NCBI GenBank assembly: GCA_963746275.1
Contig: CAVVAX010000012.1
Span: forward strand, 23,714 to 87,713
Length of the DNA: 64,000 nucleotides
Direction of reading: 5' to 3'
DNA from: JAEULH01 sp963746275
GTDB taxonomy: Bacteria > Pseudomonadota > Alphaproteobacteria > Rhodospirillales > Defluviicoccaceae
Shown here one piece after another: positions 9,548 to 18,111 of this stretch (the first letter of the stretch is position 1; every line of letters begins with the position of its first letter). The notes beneath the pieces were generated by a model. That model was not told the origin of the DNA, did no database searches, and saw only the letters and a list, made by a program, of their open reading frames with translations. A program made the position numbers and the translations under genes.

Positions 9548-12142
9548 TTATCCGCCGATGTGCTGTCGGGCAGGTGGAGCGACTCCGGCCGCTTCCCCAT
9601 AACGATCCACCTCCCGGCGCAGCCGATCCAGTTCCCGCTCCAGACGGGTGACGTAGTCCTTGCCATGGGCGCGCAGCCGCTCCTGGCTCATCCCCTGCAG
9701 CGCCTGGCAGTACCGGCGCATCGCATCCGCGCCGACGTTGCCGGCCGTCCCGCGCAGAGCGTGGACCGCCGCGCGGAAGGCCAGCGCATCGATCGCGCCC
9801 GCGGCCTCGCGGATCTGCGTCAACAGCGACTCGGAGTTGCTGATGAAGTCCTGAAGGATGGCGAGGGCGAAGTCCTCGTCTGGGCCGCTGAAGGCTTTGA
9901 GCGCCGCCAGCGCGCGCGGGTCGAGGACTTCGGCGTCATCGGCCTGGTCGCTTCCCGTGCTGCCGGCAACGACCGGCGCGGCCACGGGTTCTCCCGCCGT
10001 GCCTTTCGCTGCGACCGCGGGATGCGGCGATCTTCCGGTCACCGCCGCCTCGATGGTAGCGATCAGCCGGCTCGGCTCGACGGGCTTGGTCAGATAAACA
10101 TCTATGCCGGCGGCAAGAGCCGCCTCTTTTGTCTCGACCGTCGCGTCGGCGCTCAATGCAATGATGGGGATGCGTGGCTGATCGAGGGCGCCCATGCGGT
10201 AGAGCTTGACGACGTCGAGGCCGCTGAGGCCCGGCATGTTGATGTCGAGGAGGACCGCGTCGAAGCTTTCCTGCGCCAGCGCGTCGAGGGCGTCCTCGCC
10301 ATTCTCGACAAGAGAAGCCTGGAAGCCGGCCCGTTCGAGAAGACGCGCGGTTACTTTCCGGTTCACCGGGTTGTCCTCGGCGACCAGGATGCGGACGTCG
10401 CCGCGCCGCTCGCGCGCGGCATCGGCGGCGACGCTTCCTGCCTCGTCGCTGTGCTCGCCGCCGCCGGGCGCGAAACAGGCGGCAGCGTGCAGCGCTCCGA
10501 CAAGGGCTTCCTCCGCTGGCGGCCAGGGTAGAACCGCAAAGACGTCGGCTCCTGCCGCTGCCCCCGCCGCTGCCTCAAGCGCGCCCACGGCGAGATCGGC
10601 CGCGCTGCCGCCGACGCGGAGGAGGACCGTCGCGCCGCTGCGGTGGGCGGCAAGCTCGGCAAGCGGCGTCGCCGCCGCGCCAGTGTCGCCTTCGGCCCGC
10701 GCGTCGACGATCACGACCAGCGGCGCAATCGGCGCCACATCCCGCGCCAGGGCGGCCCTTGCCGCCTCCAAGCCGTCGGCGGCAACGACGCTGATGCCGT
10801 ACGGCCCGGTCCGGTGGCGCACCTCATCCACCAGGACGCCATCGCTGCTGACCACGAGGAGGCGCCGCGGCAGCGTCGGCGGCAGGGCTTCCGGATGCCG
10901 CGCTGGCGGGTACGGCATCTCCAGGCAGAACGTGCTGCCGCGGCCAGGCTCGCTTGCGACTGTCAGCGACCCGCCGCCCAGCTCCGCCAGGCTTCTCGAT
11001 ATCGCCAGCCCCAGGCCGGTGCCGCCGAAGCGGCGGTTGACGTCCTCGTCGGCGCGGGCGAAGCGCTCGAAAATGCGCTCGTGCAGGTGGGAGGGAATGC
11101 CGATGCCGGTGTCGGCGACCAGGATGCGAACGCTGCCGCCTACCGCCCCAGGCTCGGCGCGGACGATGATGGCGCCCTGCTGGGTAAACTTGAGCGCGTT
11201 GCCGATGAGGTTGGTCAGGATCTGGCGCAGGTGCTTGACGTCGCCATGAAGCCGCCACGGCACCGCAGGGTCGATCTGCGCCGCGAGCCGCAGCATCCGC
11301 TCGCCGGCGCCGGGGCGGAAGATCGAGAGGACGTCGGCCAGTGCCGCGTGCAGGTCGAAGTCGCTGGCGTCGACGGTCGTGCGATCGGCCTCGATCCGTG
11401 AGACGTCGAGGATGTCGTCAATGAGGGCGAGTAGAGTCGTCCCGGCGGTCTTTACCGTGTGCACCATCTCGCGTTGATCGGCGTCCAGCGGCGTCCCTCT
11501 CATTAGGTCGCTGGTGCCAATGATCGCGTTCAGCGGCGTGCGTAGCTCGTGACTGACGCCGGCGAGAAAGCGGGTCTTCGCGAGGCTTGCGGCTTCGGCC
11601 TGCGCCTTGGCCTCGGTCAGCTTGTGGATCAGCGTCGCGGCATAGCCGGGAAGGACGACCAGCGCCGCGAGCAGGCCCAGCGCCAGCGGCCATTCCTTCA
11701 TCCAGAACGGGCTCGTGAGCACCACCGCGGAGAAGCCGACGGCAGCCAAGGCGACCGAGCCGGCAAGATAGGGCAACCCGTAGCGGAAGCCGTTGCCCAG
11801 AGCGATCCACAGGTAGACGGGATAAAAGGGCGCCGCCGCCGCGTCGCCTAAATGCATGAAGCCGGACAGCACCGAGAAGTCGGTGATCATCGCCAAGATC
11901 CGCCGCCAGCGCGACGGCGCCGGTCGGGCGATGATCGCGATGAGAATGACGGCTGAGATCGAAAGGTAGACGCCGCCGAGGGCAACCAGCATCGGGTGGT
12001 CGCTGCCGCCGGGTTGCCTGCTGACATGGAACTGAACGTAGAGGAACAGGAGCGCGACGATGGCGACCCGGATCGCCGCCTGCTCGTGCTCGCTGTCGGC
12101 GCGGGCGCCGAGGCGGGCGCGAAGCTCGAATAAGCCTCTCAC
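9548..12142 (-). CDS. rpfC: RpfC-like hybrid sensor histidine kinase (5TM-HisKA-HATPase-REC-Hpt)
   Basis: About 864 residues. The N-terminus (ARADSEHEQAAIRVAIVALL) leads into roughly five membrane segments within residues 20-170, including GNGFRYGLPYLAGSVALAA, resembling the RpfC input domain. HisKA follows with the phospho-His in FLAGVSHELRTPLNAI (residue about 198), then HATPase_c (NLIGNALKFTQQG; DTGIGIP; FGGTGLGLAI), a degenerate linker or pseudo-receiver, a full receiver with Asp in FDAVLLDINMPGLSG, and a C-terminal Hpt with His in AAVHALRGTAGNVGA. The architecture is that of RpfC, the DSF receptor, and it is convergent with the rpfF-like gene. The open frame extends upstream to 12328 but those residues are Arg/Pro-rich and unlike a protein start. 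GTG at 12142 or 12151 is the probable start; neither has a strong SD. The phosphorelay probably ends on the GGDEF response regulator or an unlinked partner (inference). Confidence 0.9.
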   Translation of the reverse strand: MRGLFELRARLGARADSEHEQAAIRVAIVALLFLYVQFHVSRQPGGSDHPMLVALGGVYLSISAVILIAIIARPAPSRWRRILAMITDFSVLSGFMHLGDAAAAPFYPVYLWIALGNGFRYGLPYLAGSVALAAVGFSAVVLTSPFWMKEWPLALGLLAALVVLPGYAATLIHKLTEAKAQAEAASLAKTRFLAGVSHELRTPLNAIIGTSDLMRGTPLDADQREMVHTVKTAGTTLLALIDDILDVSRIEADRTTVDASDFDLHAALADVLSIFRPGAGERMLRLAAQIDPAVPWRLHGDVKHLRQILTNLIGNALKFTQQGAIIVRAEPGAVGGSVRILVADTGIGIPSHLHERIFERFARADEDVNRRFGGTGLGLAISRSLAELGGGSLTVASEPGRGSTFCLEMPYPPARHPEALPPTLPRRLLVVSSDGVLVDEVRHRTGPYGISVVAADGLEAARAALARDVAPIAPLVVIVDARAEGDTGAAATPLAELAAHRSGATVLLRVGGSAADLAVGALEAAAGAAAGADVFAVLPWPPAEEALVGALHAAACFAPGGGEHSDEAGSVAADAARERRGDVRILVAEDNPVNRKVTARLLERAGFQASLVENGEDALDALAQESFDAVLLDINMPGLSGLDVVKLYRMGALDQPRIPIIALSADATVETKEAALAAGIDVYLTKPVEPSRLIATIEAAVTGRSPHPAVAAKGTAGEPVAAPVVAGSTGSDQADDAEVLDPRALAALKAFSGPDEDFALAILQDFISNSESLLTQIREAAGAIDALAFRAAVHALRGTAGNVGADAMRRYCQALQGMSQERLRAHGKDYVTRLERELDRLRREVDRYGEAAGVAPPARQHIGG

Positions 12143-12239
12143 GGGGGGCACATGGCGGGCGGGGAGCGTCCGGCCGGTGCGCCGGCACTCCCTGGGCTTT
12201 CCGGGCGAGCGGGTCTGGCCACGACGCCGCGGGGATCTC

Positions 12240-12776
12240 CTACTGCGGCAACAGCACCCGGTCGATGGGAATGATGACGCCATTGTCGGCGACGATGTCG
12301 GCGCCCTTGCCTTTGCCAAGGCCCACAACAGGGCCGCTCATTGCCCGGGCGTTGTAGACCGCGGTGTCGCGCTCATCGATCAGCGAGCTGTCGGCCGGCG
12401 TGCCGGCGACGAATATGGTCTGCCCCTGCGCGGTCCTCAGGAACGTCTGCCGCCCAGCCAGGTCGTTCGAGGTGAACTTGCCGGGGACCACGTGGTAGCG
12501 GAGGACCTCGGCCAGGATCGCCCGGTTCTCCGGCTGCAGCAGCGCCCGGTAGGTCTCGTAAGGCACCGTGTTGAAGGCCTCGTCTGTGGGCGCGAACAGC
12601 GTGTAGGGCCCGGGGCCCGTCAGGGTCTGCGTCAACCCAGCCGCATCGGCGGCAGCGAGAAGGCGATCGAAGCGGCCCGTCGCCGCAGCGGTTTCCACCA
12701 GGTTCGCGGCGTTCGCGGGAAGCGCTTGGAGCGAGAGCGGAGCGGCGACGGCGAAGGCCAGGAGCCAGCGTTTCAT
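12240..12776 (-). CDS. Secreted fasciclin (FAS1) domain protein
   Basis: A signal peptide (MKRWLLAFAVAAPLSLQALP, cleavage near NAANL) is followed by a single FAS1 domain of about 140 residues. The two conserved boxes are H1 (GPYTLFAPTDEAFNTVP) and H2 (YHVVPGKFTSND plus IIPIDRVLLP). The start at 12776 gives a clean signal peptide; the frame is open 12 codons further upstream. Such proteins are periplasmic or extracellular and commonly implicated in adhesion. It lies on the same strand as the RpfC-like gene, ending about 90 bp before it, so co-transcription is possible. It is related to the second FAS1 gene immediately upstream. Confidence 0.9.
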   Translation of the reverse strand: MKRWLLAFAVAAPLSLQALPANAANLVETAAATGRFDRLLAAADAAGLTQTLTGPGPYTLFAPTDEAFNTVPYETYRALLQPENRAILAEVLRYHVVPGKFTSNDLAGRQTFLRTAQGQTIFVAGTPADSSLIDERDTAVYNARAMSGPVVGLGKGKGADIVADNGVIIPIDRVLLPQ

Positions 12777-12945
12777 TCTTGTCCTCCTCTTCAAAAGCGC
12801 GCTTGTGGCCACGCACAGGGACCCGTTGCGCCGGGCGCTGTTTCCGGGGCGAATGTCGCTACACTATGCTATCGCCGCGGGTTCGCCCAGCCTCGGCACG
12901 CCGCAAGGGCTGTCCGCGGGCCGGAATCGCCAGCTCCAAACGAAA

Positions 12946-12967
12946 GAGGCGCCCTGAAGGGCGCCTC
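12946..12967 (-). terminator. Rho-independent terminator of the 13009-13515 fasciclin gene
   Basis: A perfect 9-bp stem (GAGGCGCCC / GGGCGCCTC) with a TGAA/TTCA loop is followed on the minus strand by TTTCGTTT. It sits 40 bp downstream of the stop of the FAS1 gene at 13009, and it separates that gene from the second FAS1 gene. Confidence 0.75.
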
Positions 12968-13008
12968 GCGCAGGCTTTCGTAGACTCGTCGTATGTAAAC
13001 TTGTCCTG

Positions 13009-13515
13009 TTACGACTTCGGCATCAGCACGGCGTCGATGGCGTGGATGACGCCGTTGGAGGCGGCTACGTCCGGCTTGACGACGTTGGCGCCGTTGACCG
13101 TCACCCCCTTGGTCCCGTCAATCGAGACGGTCGAGCCTTCGACGGTCTCGGCCTCAGTGACCTTACCCTTCACGTCCGCCGCCATCACCTTCCCAGGGAC
13201 GACGTGGTAGGTGAGGATCTGCGTCAGCTTCTCCTTGTTCTCGGGCTTGAGCAGGCTCTCGACCGTTCCGGCGGGAAGCTTGGCGAACGCCGCGTCCGTT
13301 GGCGCGAACACGGTGAACGGCCCCTTGCCCTTCAGCGTCTCGACGAGCCCTGCCGCCTTCACCGCCGTCACCAGCGTGTTGAACTGCCCGGCGCCGACGG
13401 CGGTGTCCACGATGTCCTTATCGCTCGCGGCCGTGGCCGGAGCACTCATCACCGCCGCCGCCGAGATCGCAGTGAAGGCCACTGCCATCGTTTGCGCGCG
13501 AAGTCTTTGCATCAT
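13009..13515 (-). CDS. Secreted fasciclin (FAS1) domain protein
   Basis: The N-terminal signal peptide is MMQRLRAQTMAVAFTAISAA with cleavage around PATAAS. One FAS1 domain follows, with box H1 KGPFTVFAPTDAAFAKLPAG and box H2 YHVVPGKVMAADVKG, ending in VIHAIDAVLMPKS. It is about 168 residues, a typical single-domain bacterial fasciclin. ATG 13515 is chosen because it directly starts the signal peptide; the upstream 68 in-frame residues are Arg/Pro-rich and not credible. It is followed by a strong terminator at 12946-12967 and so is probably monocistronic. It looks like a tandem duplicate of the 12240-12776 gene, though the copies are clearly diverged. Confidence 0.92.
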   Translation of the reverse strand: MMQRLRAQTMAVAFTAISAAAVMSAPATAASDKDIVDTAVGAGQFNTLVTAVKAAGLVETLKGKGPFTVFAPTDAAFAKLPAGTVESLLKPENKEKLTQILTYHVVPGKVMAADVKGKVTEAETVEGSTVSIDGTKGVTVNGANVVKPDVAASNGVIHAIDAVLMPKS

Positions 13516-13808
13516 CTCTGTTGGACCCTTCTCAGGTTGACCCGGTCTCACTCCTGATAGGGCTACGCCCCGGCCCCGTGCGTGGATCAGCTTTGGCGAG
13601 CACCGTCCCCGCTTGCCCGGGCCCGGCCGGCACCAACGGGTTCCTGGCCGCGAAGGTGCCGTGGCATGCATCCGTGGCAAGAAAGGTGACCCGAGGGTGG
13701 CCGTGACGAGCATGGTCATGACGGCAATACAAGCCAGTCACGTCATGCCCGCACTTATTGGGCATCCATAAAACCATAGGGAGGCGGCCCGAAACCCCGG
13801 CCAGCTCT

Positions 13809-14780
13809 TTACCTTCGCTTTTCCTCTAGCAGGCCGAGCTGGCGGAAGCTGGTATGGCCACGCCGGGAGACGATGAGGTGGTCGTGGAGCAGAATGCCGA
13901 CACGGGCCAGCGCGTCGCCGACCTCACGGGTCATGGCGATGTCCGGCTTAGACGGCGCCGGGTGGTTGCTCGGGTGGTTGTGCACCATGATTAGCGCCGA
14001 GGCGTCGAGGGCGAGCGCCCGGCGGACCACCTCGCGCGGATAGACCGGGGTGTGGTCGATGGTGCCCTGGTGCTGGACCTCGTCGGCGATCAGCACGTTC
14101 ATGCGGTCGAGAAACAGCAGGCGGAACTGCTCGACCATGGCATGCGCCATGGCCGCGCGCAGGTAGGCGACGAGCTTGTCCCAGTTGTCGAAGACGGGCC
14201 GCTCGCACACCTCCTCGCGCACCACCCGCGCGGCCATCGCCCGGACGGCCTTGAACAGGGTGATGGTGTGGTGGTTGACGCCCTGGAACTCGGCAAGCTG
14301 GTCGGAGCGGGCGTGGATCACGCCGGCGAGGCCCTCGAACCGCTGTAACAGCGCCTTGGCCACGGGCTTGGTGTCGATGCGCTCGATGGAAAAGAACAGG
14401 AGCAGCTCGAGCAGCTCGTAGTCCGGCATCGCCTCGTCGGCGCCGCCTAGGAAGCGGTCGCGGAGCCGCTGGCGATGGCCCCAGTAGTGGGGCTGGGGCT
14501 TCGGCGCCAGCTCCAGATGCATGGCGCCGTCCGACAGGCCCGGTCGGTCGCCGGTCGGCTTCTCCTGCTGCAGCTTCTCAGCGATGGCCGCTGCGGGGTT
14601 CTCGCCTTCGAAGAGCCAGACCCGCTTGAGCGGGTCCCAGCGGCCGCCCAAAGCCCGCAGGACCCGGCGGTGGCGGTGAGTTTCGCCCTGGACGGCATAA
14701 AGCAGCGGGCCGTCGATGGGCGCGTGGCAAGTGACGCTCAGGCCGTGAGGCTCGAGCGTTGCCGCACCGCCGAGGCTCAC
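13809..14780 (-). CDS. radC: RadC family JAMM/MPN protein with N-terminal extension
   Basis: The C-terminal 210 residues are a standard RadC: GHRQRLRDRFLGGADEAMPD, YELLELLLFF, and a JAMM metal site HNHPSNHPAPSKPD (HxH...D, with NH replacing the usual GD). The GTG at 14780 overlaps the upstream nuclease stop (GTGA), giving 323 residues. Residues 1-100 are an added domain not found in ordinary RadC. It includes THRHRRVLRALGGRWDPLKR followed by VWLFEG, a pattern like the small DUF5710-type 'GxRWDxxxKxW' fold. RadC proteins are linked to DNA recombination or metabolism but their biochemical role is unsettled; the metalloprotease-like active site is intact. The in-frame ORF continues upstream to 15293 but that part overlaps the nuclease gene and is not expected to be coding. 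Confidence 0.88.
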   Translation of the reverse strand: MSLGGAATLEPHGLSVTCHAPIDGPLLYAVQGETHRHRRVLRALGGRWDPLKRVWLFEGENPAAAIAEKLQQEKPTGDRPGLSDGAMHLELAPKPQPHYWGHRQRLRDRFLGGADEAMPDYELLELLLFFSIERIDTKPVAKALLQRFEGLAGVIHARSDQLAEFQGVNHHTITLFKAVRAMAARVVREEVCERPVFDNWDKLVAYLRAAMAHAMVEQFRLLFLDRMNVLIADEVQHQGTIDHTPVYPREVVRRALALDASALIMVHNHPSNHPAPSKPDIAMTREVGDALARVGILLHDHLIVSRRGHTSFRQLGLLEEKRR

Positions 14781-15337
14781 TGCTTGGCGCTCCGGATGCG
14801 TGCGCCGCCCAAGCGCCGCCACTTCCACGGCTCGATGAATGAGCTGCGCCACACTCCCTTGCTGGCGACCCGGGCGCTTTCCTCCTCGCCGACGTAATCC
14901 TTGGAATACTGCCGGTAGGCCAGCGCCAAGCCTTCGCGCACCATCATCGCGTTCAGGTCGGTCGGGCCGGCGAAGCAGACGGCGATGATCCGGCCGTAGC
15001 GGTCGCGCTGGTCGCCTTTGCAGACGACGGTGCGGCCGCCGGCCTCGTCGGCCAGCGCCAGCGCGGCGCTCTCGCCGCAGCGCCAGTCGCTGCCGCCAAC
15101 GCTGCAGAGCTGGCGGCTTTCCGGCGCGTCGATGCCGTGCAGGCGAACGCGTTCGCCTGCGACCTCGATGGTGTCGCCATCGACGACCACGGCGCGGCCA
15201 CTGACGTCGGCCTCGGCGGTGACGCTCATCAAGGTGAGCCAAGCGCCGGCCGCCAGCGCAAGGGCGCTGGCGGCACAACGCAGCGACGGACACAAACCGG
15301 CGGCAGCCCCGCCGCCGGCACCCCCCATGGTGCTCAT
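14777..15337 (-). CDS. Secreted thermonuclease-like (SNase) protein
   Basis: ATG 15337 follows an AAGGCAG ribosome binding site. A hydrophobic N-terminal segment (ALALAAGAWLTLMSVTAEA) acts as signal peptide or anchor. The SNase domain has the conserved DGDTIEV, RLHGIDAPES (catalytic Arg and Glu) and the third catalytic residue in QRDRYGRIIAVC, followed by NAMMVREGLALAYRQYSKDY. All three expected catalytic positions are present, so it should be an active calcium-dependent nuclease acting outside the cytoplasm. The stop overlaps the radC GTG by 4 bp, indicating translational coupling of the pair. Confidence 0.92.
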   Translation of the reverse strand: MSTMGGAGGGAAAGLCPSLRCAASALALAAGAWLTLMSVTAEADVSGRAVVVDGDTIEVAGERVRLHGIDAPESRQLCSVGGSDWRCGESAALALADEAGGRTVVCKGDQRDRYGRIIAVCFAGPTDLNAMMVREGLALAYRQYSKDYVGEEESARVASKGVWRSSFIEPWKWRRLGGARIRSAKQ

Positions 15338-15447
15338 TCTGCCTTTATAGCCCCAAACGGGGTGCGTGTTAACGGGAAACGCTACGGCGCTTCCTGGGTG
15401 TTCCGCCTTCCGACACGTCCCGGCCCTTCGGGAGCGGCGGCCCGATT

Positions 15448-16770
15448 TCACGAGGTCGAGGCGGCCGACACCTTCTCCTTCGCGACCGGCCGCCACACCG
15501 GGCCCGGACCTACGGCGGGCGGGGCGGCGCGCACCCCGAGCGTCTCGGCCAGACGGCGCGTGTCCTCGGGCTCGCCTGCGAGCAGCGAGACCTTGCTCCG
15601 CCTCTCCAAAACCTCGGCGACGGCGTCGGCGAACCGGCGCGCGTCGGCCCGGGCGGCAACGCGCGGCGAGCCTTGGGCCAGCCGCCGCCACTCGTCCTCG
15701 TCCGACGACAGCATCCGCATGAGGTTGGCGAGCCCCTCGACCTCACCGGGCGCGAAGCTGAACCCGTTCACGCCGGAGCGGACGAGATCGTCGCGCGCGC
15801 CGCACGGGTCCGAGCAGAGCACGGGGACGCCCATGGCCACGGCCTCGTTGATGACCAGGCCCCAGGTCTCTGAGACGCTGGGCAGGATCAGGGCGAGGGT
15901 GGTGGCGAGGGTCTCGCAGACCTCCTTCTCGTTGCCGAAGCCGAGGAAGATCACCGACGGGATGTTCTTCTCGCGGACCATGCCCTCGATGGCGCCTCGC
16001 TCCGGCCCGTCGCCGCAAAGCACGAGATCACGGGCCGTCATGCCGTGCTCGAGGCACGCCTCGTGGTAGCGCGCATAGGCGTTGATGGCGGTGGGGAGGT
16101 CCTTCTCCGGGATCATCCGCGCGATGATCGTGAAGTGCCGCCTCTCGTAAGCGTAGCCGCCGGGCGCGGGCTCGCTTCCCGACCAGTCGCGAACGCGTTG
16201 GACCGAGACGGTGTCCAGGCCGGTGCGGAAGTTATCCGTACGAACGCCGAGGAACTCGAGGTACTCCAAGTGCGCAGCGCCGCTGGTGATGCCTCCGACG
16301 TAGGGGAAGAACAACAGAGACTTCAGCACCTCCCTCCAGAGGGAGCGGTCCTTGTCGGAGAACTTGGACCCCATCATGATATAGGGGAACTTCCCCATCA
16401 CCCGTAAAAGGACGGCGGCGAGGAAGGTATCCGGGTAGCTATAGTTGATCAGAAAAACGTGCTTGGCCTTGATCTTCAGCAGGCACGACATCAGCCCCCA
16501 CATCCGCCGCAGCGGATGGATGTCCTCCCAGTTCCTGGAAGGGAACAGCGTGATGCGCTTGAAGCCCTGGCTGCTTGCCTTATCCCAAGCGTAGGTCGTG
16601 CTCATGTCGGAGAACTCGACGCCGAACAGCTTCAACTTGCCGCCGATCTTGTCGTTGGCCGCCAAGATGCGGTCGACGTGGTAGGGGCCGAACTTGTGAA
16701 AGCAGATCGCGACGACCTCCGGCGGCCCGGTTTCGCCAGAACTTGACCTGGCCCGACCGAGTTTAAGCAT
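15448..16770 (-). CDS. Glycosyltransferase family 4 (group 1) protein
   Basis: The protein has 440 residues. The C-terminal half has the GT-B/GT4 donor-binding signature: FTIIARMIPEKDLPTAINAY, DLVLCGDGPERGAIEGM, and the E-x7-E motif in PSVSETWGLVINEAVAMGVP followed by VLCSD. The N-terminal half (VVAICFHKFGPYHVDRILAA; HVFLINYSYPDTFLAAVLLR) is the acceptor side and more diverged. It probably transfers a nucleotide-sugar residue to an envelope glycan or polysaccharide. No other polysaccharide genes flank it, so the pathway cannot be assigned. The C-terminal 40 residues are Ala/Pro-rich. Confidence 0.9.
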   Translation of the reverse strand: MLKLGRARSSSGETGPPEVVAICFHKFGPYHVDRILAANDKIGGKLKLFGVEFSDMSTTYAWDKASSQGFKRITLFPSRNWEDIHPLRRMWGLMSCLLKIKAKHVFLINYSYPDTFLAAVLLRVMGKFPYIMMGSKFSDKDRSLWREVLKSLLFFPYVGGITSGAAHLEYLEFLGVRTDNFRTGLDTVSVQRVRDWSGSEPAPGGYAYERRHFTIIARMIPEKDLPTAINAYARYHEACLEHGMTARDLVLCGDGPERGAIEGMVREKNIPSVIFLGFGNEKEVCETLATTLALILPSVSETWGLVINEAVAMGVPVLCSDPCGARDDLVRSGVNGFSFAPGEVEGLANLMRMLSSDEDEWRRLAQGSPRVAARADARRFADAVAEVLERRSKVSLLAGEPEDTRRLAETLGVRAAPPAVGPGPVWRPVAKEKVSAASTS

Positions 16771-17138
16771 AGTCCGCTCCCCCGTTTATGATGACGAGCT
16801 GCGGCATCCTACAGCCTCAGCTTTTCCCGCAACACGCCGAGCTTTCGCCATCGCGCGAAGTTGCTCGGCTCGACTTCCCGATTATGGCGCCTTGTGGATG
16901 GTGCACAAGAGACTCCTAAACAACAACGCAATTGGTGGCATTTTCGGGATCTGACCGACGCGGCGACGGCCGGATCCCCAGCATCCGGAACAACGCGAGG
17001 TGCGGGCGAAGACAGCGCGCCCTGGTGCGGCTGCAGACGCCCGGATGCCGAACGCATCCTGAAACTGTCCTGCGCGCGTCTTGACGAGGCATACGCCGTG
17101 GTGCATCAGGACCGGCCGCTGGGCCGAGCAAGGGTGCG
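16771..17138. other. Intergenic region without recognised gene
   Basis: This 368-bp stretch separates the divergent glycosyltransferase and YdjC-like genes. Short ORFs on either strand show no family resemblance. It is AT-richer around 16860-16950 (many A/C runs), so promoters for both flanking genes may lie here, but I could not define a box with confidence. Confidence 0.4.
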
Positions 17139-17876
17139 ATGGAGCTGTTTATCAACGCCGACGACTTTGGCCTCTCGCCTGGGGTGAACCGGGCGATCGT
17201 CGACGCCTTCGCCCGCGGCCTGATCACCGGAACGACGGCGCTCGCAAATGCGCCCGCGTTCGAGGAGGCCTGTGCGCTCGCCCAGCAGCACGGCCTCGTC
17301 GATGCCGTCGGCATCCACTTCGTGCTCACCGACGACGAGCCGTTGACCGAGCCCATCCGCAGGTTGCCGCGGTTCTGCGGCCCCGACGGCCGGTTCTGCT
17401 ACGTTCGCCCGAAAAACCCGTCGTTCGTCCTCAGCGCCGAGGAACGGGAGGCGCTCGGCAAGGAGTTCGTCGCACAGGTCGAGCGCTGCCGGGCCGCCGG
17501 GCTGCCGATCATCCACTGCGACTCCCATCATCACGTCCACAACGAATGGCCGATCTTTGCGATCGTGCGGGAGGTCGCGCGCCAGAAAGGCATTCGGAGC
17601 TGCCGACTGGCCAGGAACTGTGGGTCAGGCATTCGTCTTCCTCATCGGCTGTACAAAGCGGCGCTGAACGCGCGGATCCGCGGCAGCGGCCTGGCCCGCA
17701 CGCGCTACTTTGGCGGCATCGACGACGTGCTCGATCTGGCGAGCGGCGACCGTAACCCATCGGCGGAGGTGATGGTCCATCCCATCTACGACGGCGAGGT
17801 GATCTTGGATGGGTTCGACGGCGAGCCGCTGGAAGAGGGCATCGCGAGGCTGATGAGGAGCCTTTCGCCCGCGTAG
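17139..17876 (+). CDS. ChbG/HpnK (YdjC) family carbohydrate deacetylase
   Basis: A YdjC-fold protein of 245 residues. It opens with FINADDFGLSPGVNRAIV (metal-binding Asp pair) and contains the His-rich metal motif HCDSHHHVHNEWP, both diagnostic. VGIHFVLTDDEPL holds the usual GIHxxL element. Members deacetylate chitooligosaccharides (ChbG) or hopanoid precursors (HpnK). HpnK would fit a hopanoid-producing alphaproteobacterium, but no hopanoid genes are adjacent and the substrate is unknown. Length is slightly short for the family yet the fold elements are complete. Confidence 0.88.
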   Translation: MELFINADDFGLSPGVNRAIVDAFARGLITGTTALANAPAFEEACALAQQHGLVDAVGIHFVLTDDEPLTEPIRRLPRFCGPDGRFCYVRPKNPSFVLSAEEREALGKEFVAQVERCRAAGLPIIHCDSHHHVHNEWPIFAIVREVARQKGIRSCRLARNCGSGIRLPHRLYKAALNARIRGSGLARTRYFGGIDDVLDLASGDRNPSAEVMVHPIYDGEVILDGFDGEPLEEGIARLMRSLSPA

Positions 17877-17889
17877 GCCGCCGCCGGAA

Positions 17890-17907
17890 GACGTCGCGTG
17901 CGACGTC
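17890..17907. repeat. Perfect 8-bp inverted repeat between YdjC gene and tRNA
   Basis: GACGTCGC-gt-GCGACGTC forms a perfect hairpin with a 2-nt spacer just after the YdjC-type gene and 26 bp past the 3' end of the convergent tRNA. There is no T-run on either strand, so it is not a standard terminator; it may still end or stabilise transcripts. Confidence 0.4.
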
Positions 17908-17932
17908 GGCCTGAAGCGGCCGGAGATGCGAT

Positions 17933-18006
17933 TGGCTGGGGGACCTGGATTCGAACCAGGGCTGCTCGGTCCAGAGCCGAGAGTTCTACCGCTAAACTAT
18001 CCCCCA
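17933..18006 (-). tRNA. tRNA-Gln (CTG anticodon)
   Basis: The minus strand folds into a full cloverleaf. The acceptor stem TGGGGGA pairs with TCCCCCA. The D-arm contains AGCGGTAGA, the anticodon stem CTCGG/CCGAG encloses the loop CTCTGGA (anticodon CTG, decoding CAG), and the T-arm has GGTTCGAATCC. The discriminator base is G and the CCA end is encoded (17933-17935). No intron or mismatch disrupts the stems. Confidence 0.95.
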
Positions 18007-18111
18007 CCGGCGCGGGCTACGCGGCGACGAGGGGCTTCTAACACAGCCGGCGGCGGTTTTGTAGCGGCTTGCGGCTTGATCGCGCCGGACCCGCCGCGCA
18101 GAGTAGCGGCA

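Noticed and set aside
14781..15293. N-terminal extension of RadC in the same open frame up to 15293
   Set aside because: This part overlaps the thermonuclease coding region and is Arg/Gly-rich; the GTGA overlap provides a natural RadC start.
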